A DNA stretch of 64,000 bases from Symsagittifera roscoffensis. Its lineage: Eukaryota > Xenacoelomorpha > Acoela > Convolutidae. Positions 52,501 to 64,000 of this stretch are shown here, piece by piece. Position numbers and translations under genes: made by a program. How positions within the stretch are numbered: position 1 is the first letter of the stretch; each line of letters begins with the position of its first letter. The DNA lies in contig NC_087064.1 of NCBI RefSeq assembly GCF_963678635.1, positions 1,271,688 through 1,335,687 of the forward strand, in the 5' to 3' direction. The notes under the pieces were generated by a model. The model was not told the DNA's origin. It was given only the letters and a program-made list of their open reading frames with translations, and made no database searches.

Positions 52501-54908
52501 AACCCGTAGAGATCCCAAATTGACTGGGTCCTTTTTTGTCAATCCGGAGGGTACTAGAAATATATGTTTTTTTAATATTAAGGAACGTGAAATCAGGGAT
52601 CCTAAAACATCCGTAGACGAAACTAAGACACATAGAGAAGAGTAATAAAATGTTACGAATCAGGCAGGAGACCAGTGACTGCACTGGTAACTTGCCTTTA
52701 AACAAAAATTGAAAAGACCATAAAGAAATAAAAACAGGTCTAAACTCGGAGAATCGCGACTATAGGTCTTATTGAAAACAAAATTCGGCACTGATTTATT
52801 TAGATTAAAATATAAATTATTTTTTGGAAGAGTGTTTGCTTTGAGAATCTTAGTAGGTCTAGCTCAGACAACCCAAAAAAATCCAAAAAACGGTACAAAA
52901 ACCAAGTATTAACTTTTTCGAGTATCATATCTTTTGTTTAATTTTTTTTGGAAAAAGCAACTTATTCAGAAAAGATTCATCCAACCTGTTGTTTCGATTG
53001 ATCGCAAGAACTCAAGATATCGGACGATAGTTTTTGAGGCAGTAGCCAGAATTAGCCACCGTCAAGAAGTACGTCATAAAACACCTTCCGAACATGGCTT
53101 TTAGTAATAAACAATGTAAGGACAACGACACATGGTTTGAACAGAAGGATGGATTGTCCATGGTAAAGTTTTAACCCCGCTACACTTAGATTCGAAGGCC
53201 GATAGTCTCCACAAATAACTACGAAACCAACAGACAAACAAAAAATGCTTTGTTCGATATATCAAAAATGTATGATTTCCAAACTTGGTACGCATAAAAT
53301 TACACATTATTTTTTGAGCCCGTTTAGCTTAAATGCTTGAAACAAAACTTGGAAAACATCAAGCTGATGAAACTTACAGGATGACTTTGAATTGAAGACA
53401 ATTATACAAAACCAGGGCTGATAAATTAAAAAATACAGGATGATTGTCAATTAAAGCGAAAATTTTCCACTAGAAGAAGAAAAGTCATGCAGAGGAGTCC
53501 TGTGAACAAAACCTTTACCGAAAAAATTGTACTCGTTTACAGTCCCTTGATAATTGCAAGCCTATTGAACGAAGAAAAATTATTGGCAAGTGCCGCTAAG
53601 CCGCAACAGCCCGAAACTAAACATTAACGGTAAAAAAAAAAACAAATTACCAGGAGCTCTTGCATGGGTATTTTGGTGAGAGTGCATCCACAGCTGATGA
53701 GTGTCAAAATAAAACAAAAGAGCTGATTTATAAGTGTGGGAGTCTACTGATCAGAAAAAAAACCAAAATAAAATGAACACATTGGGCAAACAGAACTCAC
53801 AACAGTTACGTTGAACGAAAAAATCAAGACACAAAGAAAAAAATTCGAAAACTGAAAAATGTGCATAGCAAGCTTTTTATGCACATTGTTTAAATTATAT
53901 ATAAACAAGGATAGCCGGTTGCTGAGATAAAGTGAAAATTTAGAAATTTTTGTATGTTAAGCTTTTTTCAAATAAGCACAATAATTTCTATTTAGAAAAA
54001 GATAGCCGTTTGCTGTACATTGCTTACTAAATTTATACAGAAAGAGGACAAAAAATTTGTTTTTAAAAAAGCTGTTTTTTTTGTGGTGTGAAAGAAGGGT
54101 CTGACAACATCTCAAGATTTAGAAAAATTTGACAGTCAGAGTAAAATAGGCAAACGGGCAATGATTTCGGTGGAAAAAAATTAAGCAAAAAATATTATTA
54201 CGATTCTTTTAAAAGAAATTTTAGAAATTTTATTCCGATGATGGCACTAAAACAACTTCGGAAATTAGACAAAAATCAAAAACTGCACCTCGTTTTCTCT
54301 CGACACTGGGGCAATTTTTTGATAAGTTAAGAAAAAATCAAATTAATCAAAATTCTTTAACACAATTTTGAAGGTTGAATGTATTTCAATTTAATTGCTC
54401 AATTTTAGAGGTCAAATGTGATTGGCTAATTTTCAAACATGAGGATTCGTCGAAAAAACTTTTTTTCAAAATCTCTTCAGTTTTTAATTGTAAATTTGCG
54501 TAAAAACCAAAAAAAACGAAGAGCTCAAAAATCCAACAGCCTGTCCTCAAGTCTGTAAACGTGAAGGTGGATGCCTACAGCTGATTTTGCATTCTTATAT
54601 TCTTCAATTTTCGTGCTCAAATGATGAACAATTGGTCTTATACAGGTGGATGTACATGTGAAATTCTACCAGAATGGCGCCAAAATGCCTGACAACATCG
54701 AAACTTTGTTGGAGAATCCGAGTTGAAAAATTGGCAGCTTTGATGGATTGAGAGTGCTTATAGTGCAATTTGACGAGTTAGGAGAGGTTACTTTGAAGTG
54801 CCGAAATAAAGTTTTAAAATTCGTTGACCTTTTTTTTATGCGGATACTGAAATACGCGAAAATCAGAAGAGACCGAATTTCGCTAGAAGGTAGCACGTAG
54901 ACTCTCGA
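43531..54908 (+). repeat. Macrosatellite, unit about 2.54 kb, four units
   Basis: Units begin near 43,531, 47,296, 49,841 and 52,378 with TTTTTTAAACGACCCAGATA. Unit lengths are about 3.76 kb (it contains an extra partial duplication of about 1.24 kb at 45,600-46,850), 2.545, 2.537 and 2.53 kb. The last two differ at very few sites by eye, for example TTTTCGAGG/TTTTTGAGG at 50,490/53,027. Small frames recurring in each unit (for example minus 49,962-50,168 and 52,499-52,705) reflect the repeat and show no protein features. Confidence 0.9.
43555..43715 (+). repeat. CGGAGGGGTCC minisatellite at start of unit 1
   Basis: Four units of roughly 35-40 bp of the type TTTTTGTCAACCCGGAGGGGTC. Counterparts lie at about 47,325-47,475, 49,865-50,015 and 52,405-52,555 in the later units. 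Confidence 0.75.
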
Positions 54909-56560
54909 TAATGAAGAAGAGACGTGAGAACTGTATTGAAATTACGATCGAGACTGTCCAAACTTCGAGAGTGTAAAATTGTTACCGAGTATTTCCCGAG
55001 AATTGGGAAGGGTTTTGGGAGGATTTTACCACCCTCCCAGAAGGACGACAAGACCGCTTTTCGTCCGGATTCCAGATTTCAGAAGGGCCTCGGGGAGAAA
55101 ACTGAAACTACATTTTAGCATTTTTTAGCTTCCGGATATGTCCTGAATTGAGTTAACTAACATTAAAATTAGTTTTCAGTTATTGAGAAGCTAGGAGTTG
55201 AGGGAAAGGGTTGATCCATCTCCGGTGGATATGATGGTTTTTATCTACTGAACAAAAACAATCGTAATATAATGAATAGTAGTAGCCCTGATTTTAGGAG
55301 TGACCTCGTGGTCTGGGGATACTGAAACCCAGCCATGAGCTCACCGTTTTGCATGTAACTAAGTTAATTTGCGCGCTCTGACCGATAGCCCTAAAACAGT
55401 AATGATTTTTTCAATCCGATGTAAAAAGACCACACATGGAACTGGCTTTGGTATAGACGGTTAAAAGCCTATGAAGCGGTGTTAAGACGCTATCCAGTCG
55501 TTTTGTAATCTATCTTTATTTTACGTCGATATGTACTTCCGGGTGATTGTAACAACATCCATTATAAAACAGTTTGTAAACCACTCTTCATTCGAGGTAA
55601 TTAGAAAAAGCTGACTACAGCGATGGTAAGCATGTTATAATTTTTTTTGTACAAACTATTTGAACGTTGGTTAAGATTCGTAACTTGTTTGCAAAATCAG
55701 AGCGTTGGTTACCTCTATCTTGCATCATCACCAATGGGAGCCTTACATCCTTTGGTGATCGAGTTGAAGAACTCCTCTCAGTGTCCAGGGTCTTGACGTT
55801 ATTCTCAATGATTTTCCAAACTTCAGCCACATTTGCGGATCAGAGTTCACAGTAATATTTCGTCAGCTATTGCGCCCTTCTAGTAACCATAGCCACATCA
55901 AATAAATTTCTAAACACTCGAGGTGCAGTTCCTTGGATAACATTATGCTTGTACTGAGTTGGAGTGCAGCAACTATAATTCAGTATAGTCCCAGTATCTG
56001 TTGATTTTTTTTATCAACTGCAGGTTACCTCCTTATCCTGCAAAACATTTTTGCTCAAATACAGGAAGGGCAAAGTCTCTCATGAATTTGGTTCCTCTAG
56101 AGTGAACTGAAGATTCCGATGACTAGAATTTGCGGCATCGAGAGCACGATTTGGCTCAGTTTAACTGTTCTAACAATGTCATCCATTTACCTCAGGAACA
56201 CTTTCACCTGCGGAGCACCCCTGTTTTTGTTTTTAGCGCGGCAGCAGATTTCATGTGTATACATTGATGTGTATACATGATCGGATATTTTCTCGCATTT
56301 AAGATGGGAACACAATTTGGCTCACTTTTAACTGTTCTAACAATGTCATCCACTTACCTGAGGAACACTTTCACCTGCGGAGTATCCTTATTTTTGTTCA
56401 TAGCGCGGCAGCAGCTTTCATGTGTATACATTGATGTGTCTACATCACGGATATTATCTCGCATTTAAGATGGCGCCAGTTGCTGCAGCTCTCGCCTCAT
56501 TCCCCTCAGATCTATATGTTACTTTCCTGCTGCAACATGGGAATCAACCGTTCTTGTCAT
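54909..56560 (+). repeat. Terminal segment, copy 2
   Basis: Matches 39,977-41,395 closely, including TCCATCTCCGGTGGATATGATGG (quoted in part) and the short CTGGGG...CCCAG hairpin. Unlike copy 1 it holds a 169-bp tandem duplication (TTTGGCTCAGTTTAACTGTTC at 56,150 and its partner near 56,320). No gene is seen. Confidence 0.8.
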
Positions 56561-56699
56561 CCGCTGGCTACATTGCTGTTCGGGCCAGTTTTTTTTTGTT
56601 TTAATGAAAGCAAACTCTTACTCTTTCTGCCATAGCTTTGCAAAAATTTCAGCGAAGGAAACGCCCATTGCTGTACCATCAATTTGAATATACTATGTA

Positions 56700-57645
56700 T
56701 CTTCAAACTTGAAACATACACTGCTTATCACCATATTCAACGCTTTTTCATTGCCGCTCTTTGAATTTTAGGAGTAGACTCCTAGCGGTACAGTTTATGT
56801 AATTCAATGCTTCACTGGCTTCATCAAGGTGAAGATTAGTGTTTAAACGTTTCACGTCAAGAGACATTATAGTTTCATTCAGATCTACAGCAGTTTCATC
56901 AAATGTTTCTCTGTCATCTTTAGTGTTAGTTTTGATATCCATCGATACAACAAAGAATATTGCAAGCGTTTTTTTGAGAATCTCATACGAGCCACCCCAA
57001 AAATATAGAACGGATCAAAGAGGCATCTCAGCTTTGTGCATCTTAGCTAAGCGTACAAATGGTGGACCCCGTTGACCTTATCTTAGACTATAATTGATAA
57101 CTTATCTCATTGCAATTAATTATTTGTTAAACTCATTCTAAAATTTGAGTTTTATCTCATCAGTGGTTGCTTCTTGTTTGAAAATTTGACCAAATTGCAT
57201 CAACGATTCCAGTTTTATTTCAAATTTTTTTCATCATTATGCAAAAAGCAACTCGCTTTTCAAAAGTAACAGCCAGCAACCATTATCTTTGAGATATTTC
57301 CTTCTTTTTTCAACGGCTTTATCTCTTGGTATTTATCTTGCTTTTTGCACATGCCTTTGGCGTCGCTTCTTTTTCACATACAGTTTTACCCGAAACTTTT
57401 AGGTGTTTCATTTCTGAGAGAAAAATGAGAATATCAGCCAAAAATTGCGTTTCGTTCAGTTTGTCTCGTAAAGTGAATTGGATGCTTCGCACCCATTCAG
57501 GCAGTTCAACGTTTTCAAGCGCCTTAACTGATCGCTCATTTCTCATTTCTTCCCCCAAGCGGTTTATCTTGTCTCTCAGAAAGTTTTATTTAGTTTTTTC
57601 TCAATGTTTTTCTGATAATGTCTCTAAGCTTGCACCAACTTAACG
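56700..57645 (-). pseudogene. Penelope-like element fragment 1 (RT region)
   Basis: Decayed minus-strand coding text. In order: a helical stretch (LPEWVRSIQFTLRDKL), then the pre-RT motif PFVRLAKMHKAEMPL (family form YGLPKIHK) with a TGA before SVLYFWGGSYEIL (family form RPVLS.PGS), then KTNTKDDRETF and MSLDVKRLNTNLHLDEA (family form SLDVKSLFTNIPLDEA). These are typical of Penelope-like retroelements. Several stops and frame changes show it is dead. The GIY-YIG nuclease end is not visible. Confidence 0.75.
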
Positions 57646-59119
57646 CCTCCCGAAACGGAAAACGGATGCCCACAACAGTTCGTCGATTTCGTTCTGCTTC
57701 AGTGATCGGTTTTCACTACCAGCTCCTCATACCTTTTCTTATCCTCATAAGCCCTAGGCGTCTCAGTCCTTAGTAGCTACAGTTGAGAACTAGGCACGGC
57801 TTGTTCCAAATAAAATCCAATTATTTTTAAACTTGAAGGTTTTTCATTGATGAAAGCTATTTGGATTAGGGTTTTTATCAATACGTACAAAATGACCTAT
57901 TTTTTTAGATTAGCAAAAAACTTCATTGTATAGCTGCCAGCTCGCTAATTAGTATCATCAACATTCTCAAAAACAATAAAATGTGAAACGAGTGCTTTGA
58001 TACAGCTATTACTAGCCCATCTCTCAACAACAACTCGCTGAACCACAACAAAGCGATCGTCGATTACTGGAAGTGAGTCCATTAAAAAAGTGATTGTGTG
58101 GCACCAAGAGCGGAACAAAAATGTAAACAGCCACAGAACTCACAACTTTCGACCAGCCTGTGTCGAAAAGCTGACAAGCTATTTGAAGTAGAACAAAAAG
58201 AGGAGATACTGGCGATTTGCTTTTGCAGATGAGAAGGAACGACCGACTACCTAGAAATTTATTCGGAACTGAAAAGATCATTGTTCCTGCATCAGAACCA
58301 CTACTCTCCAAGTGCAATCAGAACAATCCGGTTAATTCAAGGAACATTTGATACTTCATCAGAATAGAGAAATGGAGATGAAACCTGCGCGATTGGTACT
58401 CATATACAAACAAAGAATAACAGGACTGATAAGAAACATGAGAAGCAACCAACAGAGACATTTCGAGCAAAGAGGAGGGCGAAAACAAGACGTGAAAGGA
58501 AGCTGAGGGCAGAGAAAGAGTCCGATACAGGGTTGAGGTGAAAGAGCATTTTTTTGCTTCGCGCCTTGTGAGTTTTGATACTCCTACAAAACAATGACCA
58601 CATCACTTCTTCCTCCTGTATGGCCCAATCTTTTTTTTATAACAATTGAACTTAAAAAATTGTGTTAGATCAACCTTCATGCATCACATTTAATATCGAT
58701 CGAGTTTTTGAAGTGTTGATTTGGCGCTAAATTTGGTTTTCAAGCTTTATCGTAAATTTTCCAATTCATTCTTTGATATCAAAAGCATAGCATTATCATA
58801 GATAGTAGTGAAAGCAGACTCGCTCGAGCAGAAAAAAATAAAAGAATAGCTATGGGCATCCGTTTTTGCTTTCATGAATCGTCATGATGCAAGCATGAAT
58901 ACAACTTTAGAAACCCGTAGAAAAACTTTAAAAAATTGTCATGGGTCCCAGGCATCCAAATAGAAATAAAGAAACGAAACTCACTTTTTGGCTGATACCG
59001 ACACTTTCTCTCACAGATGATAATTCAAAAAACGTCGTGTAAAACCTTACGTGAAAAATTGGCCGCGACAAAAGAATAAGCAGAAAAAAATTTGGCAAAC
59101 CGCAATAAACATAGTGCTT
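57646..59119. other. AT-rich stretch without recognised gene
   Basis: No motif I can support. Minus frames at 58,024-58,317 and 58,400-58,606 are low-complexity or Cys/Phe-rich by chance composition. It may hold decayed N-terminal Penelope sequence (a Lys-rich stretch near 59,040-59,100), but not clearly. Confidence 0.35.
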
Positions 59120-59620
59120 GAAAAAACGTGAGAGTATCTCAAAAATAATGGTTTACTGGCTGTGCTTTGCGATAAAGAGGATAAATTTTGCTAAAAAGAA
59201 GTAGAAAATTACGAAACAAGGCTGGAAACTTTATTTGTTTGGAAAAGATGCAACAACCGATGAGGTGATACTGAAATTTGAGGAAAATCTCAACAAAGAA
59301 TTATTTGCCGTGAAAAAAAAAGAAATGAAATAAATTTTTTTTAATTTGAGGTCAACAGGTGGGCAGTTTGCCCGATTGTACGGTTAGGCTAATAAGCACA
59401 AGGTTGAGACACGACCAGTACTCTCACTTCCGGACAGCCTCATTAAGAATCTAAACAAAACGCTGGCTATCTTTTTTGACAACATGGATAAAGCCAATAT
59501 CGAAACCAACACTAAAAATGCCAGAGAAACAATTGAAAACACTGCTCTAGATCCGTATAAAAAGATAATATCTCTTGATGCAAAAAATTCACTAAAAGTT
59601 CCCTGTAGAAAATAATTAAA
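59120..59620 (+). pseudogene. Penelope-like element fragment 2 (pre-RT and RT start)
   Basis: Plus-strand relic: NGLLAVLCDKEDKFC (family form of the ADKG..VV..DK motif), ATTDEVILKFEENLNKELF, then FARLYG, KHKVETRPVLSLPDSLIKNL and MDKANIETNTKNARETIEN with IISLDAKNS, matching fragment 1 in order (KTNTKDDRETF, MSLDVK). It ends in a TAA at about 59,610 followed by non-coding sequence. It points opposite to fragment 1. Confidence 0.72.
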
Positions 59621-59628
59621 ATAGCATT

Positions 59629-59664
59629 ACAGCCATATTCAAGTCTAGTTTTGAATATGGCTGT
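59629..59664. repeat. Perfect 14-bp inverted repeat
   Basis: ACAGCCATATTCAA and TTGAATATGGCTGT flank an 8-base loop. A further direct copy of the right arm lies at 59,712-59,725. It sits at the 3' edge of Penelope fragment 2. Confidence 0.85.
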
Positions 59665-59729
59665 TCAGCCAAAAGTCTCCTGAAACTCCAAGATCGAAAG
59701 TGAAAAAAGTTTTGAATATGGCTGTCAGA

Positions 59730-60600
59730 AGGTAGATATTAAGTGTCATGATTCATGGTATGGTCGAACAGATGGCTAGCAACGGGTGCTTCCCTTTAGT
59801 AATGCAGACCTGAGAGAAAAAGCGCAGACGTTAGTCAGAAAAACAGATGGATTAAACAACCAAACTAAACTGTTAACACTGGAAGCATATCAGGAAAGAG
59901 AAATCGGTCTTTAATACGCTCGATGAGTTTAGAGAATGTGAGGTGACACTGAAAATTTAGTGCCAATAAATTTTTGGCGTTTATTCAAACAGGTACATGT
60001 CTAAAACCTATTAATGAACTCGAAATTTCTAAACAAACTATATAAAAATCAATTACGTAATTTTAGTTGTTAAAAGTACTTTAATCTAATCGATTTAATT
60101 TAAAAATCAACTTAACATGGTAATTCAGAATCAAACTTCATGAGAAATAATGTAAAGCAAAATTTCAAATTCATATTTTATCTTCATTTAGATCTTTTTA
60201 TTGTAGAAAAAAACCTGACTAGTCACATAGTTGCAATTATGTTCGGAATTTATTTTTATCAAAATATTTTCATTTTTTGAAAGCTCTTATTACGCAGCTG
60301 GAATCAGGGCTGAAATGGCTTTGAAATGATATATTTTTCCACCCAGTACGATGATTACCTATGGCCAAGGCTTTTGGTTGAAAAACAAATCAGCCGGTTC
60401 GCCCACTTTAATTGCTCAAAAATAGACAAAAAATCAAAAAGTATAGACCGGTTTTTTCCTGGAACATTTTATCAAAAAGAAAATTAACAGAAATTTTTTG
60501 ATTTATTAAAAAAAAGGTGCTAAAGCATCAAGAAGTCCTTTCCACAGGAATAAACCAACAAAATCGAGAAGACAATAATCTAAAAGAGTCAAATATTCTC
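59730..60600. other. AT-rich stretch without recognised feature
   Basis: No open frame with protein-like content and no repeat shared with the rest of the window that I could find. Confidence 0.4.
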
Positions 60601-63600
60601 GGTTTACAATAAAAAAACAGTACCCGAATAGAACCAAACTCCAGGGCATTGTGGCCCCAAGCAGGTTTATTTGACAAGTTGAAAAAAATTAAAATTCATA
60701 GAGAAATGGGCCATGGCAACTCAGCCAACAAAATTGGGCAGACGGACGATAGTCCTAAAAAGATCAGGACATCAGGTTTGAAAAATCTGGTCACGGCCGA
60801 ATTCCACCACAAGCCTTTTGCTATCTCAATCAGATGCGCTGAGCCGTGAATAACATGCATCATTATCGTGAATAATACGCACAAGGACGCATATAGATTA
60901 GGTATAGGTCTAAATATGGATGTATATATCAAACTGTTCTGTGAATTATGGTTATCTAATACTTCTGTTTTTAGGGGTTGTCCGGCCCTTCTGGGTGCTT
61001 CATCACTAGGTTTTTATGTTTCTTTTATCTTTGTATCTGTTTTTCCTTTCCACCATCATGTCTTATGAGAAAAAAAATAGGCTGAATGGTTGATTTAAAT
61101 TGAAACTTTTATCAAAGCAAGTGATGAATGGTTGATGAATGATTGCTTAAAGGTTGACTGAAATTGCACGTGTGACTTTCGTGAACAAAGTTGTTTACCT
61201 GGCTGCATTACTCTTGCTCGGGCGACGAGAGGAAGCGGAAACTAATACACCTACTTTATTTCCAAACAAAAATTCCAATAAGAGATTAACATCAATTTTA
61301 CAGAAACAAACTTTTAATGGACATTACAGAAGCGTTTAAAGATTACATATCATTGTGACTTTTGTAAAAAGAAACGCAATCAATTCGCTGTATCTAAAAA
61401 ACATCAAAAAATTAACAAACAGACAGGATGATAGGGCTATATATTTTTTAATATCGTAAGTGTGCATAGGCGGAGAAAATTAACAAGTTGACAAAAATCG
61501 AAAATCATTTCAAGTCGACATTTCAAATTAATAAGCAAAAGAACATTGGGTGTTTTTTAGCGAACTTTCTTGAGCTCCTTATAGCAAAGAAATGAAAAGT
61601 GACATTAAAGTGAGTCTAGATTTCGTAGGAAACTTACTGAAAAATAGTAACGAAACCAAAGATCCTGAATTATGGGAAAATTAAACGTTAAGTCGATCAA
61701 CTCATAATAGAAAACGGAAATCTAAAAGCCTAGGTTGCATGTGCATGCTCAAGTTGAATACCTCAACTTCAATCTGTAAAAAAAACCGAAGTAAAACTTT
61801 ACCCATCAAATCTGAGCCCTGTTGTACTGTTTGCGTCCGAATGCTGGTATCTGAAACATTCGGACTATTTACTTATTTGTTACTTAGCAAAAAGTAGACA
61901 AGTCATTAAGTAGATATGTTATAATCTAGAAAACTACTATATTAACGAATCAGAACCAAGCAGGGGTGTTTTGACAACTTGAAAAAACATAACGTTCACA
62001 GAGAAGTGGGTCATGGCAATTAAGCCTAAAAAATTGAGCAGTCGGACGAAAGTTCTAAAAAGATCGAAACATCAGGTTTGAAAAAAACTGGTCACGGCCG
62101 AATTCCACCACAAGCTTTTTGCTATCTCAAGCAGATGCGCTGAGCCGTGAATAACATGCATCATTATCGTGAGTAATACGCACAAGGACTCATATATATT
62201 AGGTATAGATCTAAATATGGATGTATATATCAAACTGTTCTGTGAATTATGGTTATCTAATACTTCTGTTTTTAGGGGTTGTCCGGCCCTTCTGGGTTCT
62301 TCATCACTAGGTTTTTATGTTTCTTTTATCTTTGTTTCTGTTGTTCCTTTCCACCATCATATCTTATGAGAAAAAAGATAGGCTTAATGGTTGATTTAAA
62401 TTGAAAATTTTTTCAAAGCAAGTGATGAATGGTTGATGAATGATTGCTAACGGTTGACTGAAATTGCACGTGTGACTTTCGTGAACAAAGTTGTTTACCT
62501 GACTGCATCACTCTTGCTCGGGCGACGAGAGGAAGCGGAAACTAATACACCTACTTTATTTCCAAACAAAAAAATCCAATAAGAGATTAACATCAATTTT
62601 ACAGAAACAAATTTTTAATGGACATTACAGAAGCGTACAAAAATTACATATCATTGTGACTTTGTAAAAAGAAACGCAATCACTTCGCTGTATCTAAAAA
62701 ACATCAAAAAAATAACAAATAGACAGGATGATAGGGCTACATTTTTTTAAATATCGTAAGTGTGCAAAAGCGGAGAAAATTAACAAGTTGACGAAAAATC
62801 GTAAATAATTTCAAAACGACATTTCAAAACAATAAGCAAAAGAATATTGGGTGTTTTTTAGCGAACTTTTTTGAGCTCCTTATAGCAAAGAAACGAAAAG
62901 TGACGTTAAAGTGAGTCTAGATTTTGTAGGAAACTTACTGAAAAATAGTAACGAAACCAAAGATCCTGAATTATGGGAAAATTTAGTGTTAAGTCGGTCA
63001 ACTCATAATAGAAAACGGAAACCTAAAAGCCTACGTTGCATTTGCATGCTCAAGTTGAATACCTCAACTTCAATCTGTAAAAAAAAACGAAGTAAAACTT
63101 TACCCATCAAATCTGAGCCCTGTTGTACTGTTTGCGTCCGAATGCTGGGATTTGAAACATTCGGACTTTTTACTTATTTGTTACTTAGCAAAAAATTGAC
63201 AAGTCATTAAGTAGATACGTTATAATCTAGAAAACTACTATTTTAACCAATCAGAACCAAGCAGGGGTGTTTTGACATCTTGAAAAAGATAACGTTCACA
63301 GAGAAGTGGGCCATGGCAATTAAGCCAAAAAAATTGAGCAGACGGACGATAGTCCTAAAAAGATCAAAACATCAGGTTTGAAAAAAACTGGTCACGGCCG
63401 AATTCCACGACAAGCCTTTTGCTATCTCAAGCAGATGCGCTGAGCCGTGAATAACATGCATCATTATCGTGAGTAATTCTGTGAATTATGGTTATCTAAT
63501 ACTTCTGTTTTTAAGGGTTGTCCGGCCCTTCTCGGTGCTTCATCACTAGGTTTTTATGTTTTTTTTATCTTGGTTTCTGTTGTTCCTTTCCACCATCATA

Positions 63601-63863
63601 TATTATGAGAAAAAAGATAGGCTGAATGGTTGATTTAAATTGAAACTTTTATCAAAGCAAGTGATGAATGGTTGATGAATGATTGCTTAATGGTTGACTG
63701 AAACTGCACGTGTGACTTTCGTGAACAAAGTTGTTTACCTGGCTGCATCACTCTTGCTAGGGTGAAGAGAGGAAGCGGAAATTAATACGCATACTTTATT
63801 TCCAAACAGAAATTCCAATAAGAGATTAACATCAATTTTACAGAAATAAATTTTTAATGGACA
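60600..63863 (+). repeat. Tandem repeat, unit about 1.30 kb, two and a half copies
   Basis: The phrase GAGCCGTGAATAACATGCAT occurs at 60,841, 62,142 and 63,442, a period of 1,301 and 1,300 bp. Copies two and three are closer to each other than to copy one in several places; copy three lacks about 55 bp after GTGAGTAA (63,478). Frames such as 62,911-63,210 are open in one copy and stopped in another (TAA near 61,682 in the earlier copy), so they are not genes. The third copy stops at about 63,863. Confidence 0.88.
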
Positions 63864-64000
63864 TCCCGGGTTAACCTCCATACACCGAAAATGCTTATCA
63901 TACAATTCCATACGTCAAGTGTGTGGAAAAAAACTTGTCATACAATTTTCATACAATTTCTAAAAATGGTTGAAAACTGGTATAAACTTATTTTTGTGGC
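63864..64000. other. Unrelated sequence after the repeat breakpoint
   Basis: After AATGGACAT the text switches to CCCGGGTTAACCTCCATACACC. It has repeated CATACAATTT/CATACAATTC phrases (three or four within 80 bp), so it probably begins another repeat or element that continues outside the window. Confidence 0.5.

Noticed and set aside
62911-63210. 99-codon frame in the 1.3-kb repeat as a gene
   Set aside because: The equivalent frame in the preceding copy is stopped by a TAA near 61,682 and no domain is recognisable.

Overview
This window looks like repeat-rich, AT-rich DNA from an invertebrate animal. Almost everything recognisable in it is a transposable element or tandem repeat. I see no convincing host gene, tRNA or rRNA, and nothing bacterial such as operons, Shine-Dalgarno sites or CRISPR. 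The phylum cannot be fixed from the sequence alone.

Positions 1-29,673 hold two head-to-tail Ty3/Gypsy LTR retrotransposons, A and B, both on the minus strand. They are visibly richer in G and C than the rest. Copy A (1 to about 9,324) runs off the left edge. Copy B (about 7,631 to 29,673) appears to be a giant element of about 22 kb. Reading leftward from its 5' LTR it has: a 5' leader with a roughly 14-bp satellite; a single gag-pol frame (capsid, two zinc knuckles, protease, RT, RNase H, HHCC/DDE integrase); an ORF2 that overlaps pol by ATGA and resembles an ADP-ribose-binding macro domain; and an ORF3 of about 8.6 kb with a coiled coil, an SGNH (GDSL) hydrolase domain, a probable second SGNH domain and a long unknown C-terminal part. 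It ends at an LTR that A seems to share as its own 5' LTR. Both copies are broken: A mostly by short deletions, B mostly by stop codons and single-base frameshifts. The ORF2/ORF3 cargo is the most interesting content of the window.

Positions 29,674-38,468 hold three CR1/Jockey-like LINEs. LINE1 (minus) carries Gypsy B in its 3' end. LINE2 (plus) is split by LINE3 (minus, with a GTT-repeat tail). LINE1 and LINE2 both sit in one unit of a 2.5-kb repeat that continues to the right.

Positions 38,469-56,560 are mostly a non-coding macrosatellite with a unit of about 2.54 kb. Its last two units are almost identical. Two copies of a terminal segment (39,977-41,395 and 54,909-56,560) cap it. Positions 56,630-59,640 contain two decayed Penelope-like element fragments in opposite orientations. 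Positions 60,600-63,863 are a tandem repeat of about 1.3 kb, which breaks abruptly into unrelated sequence before the window ends.
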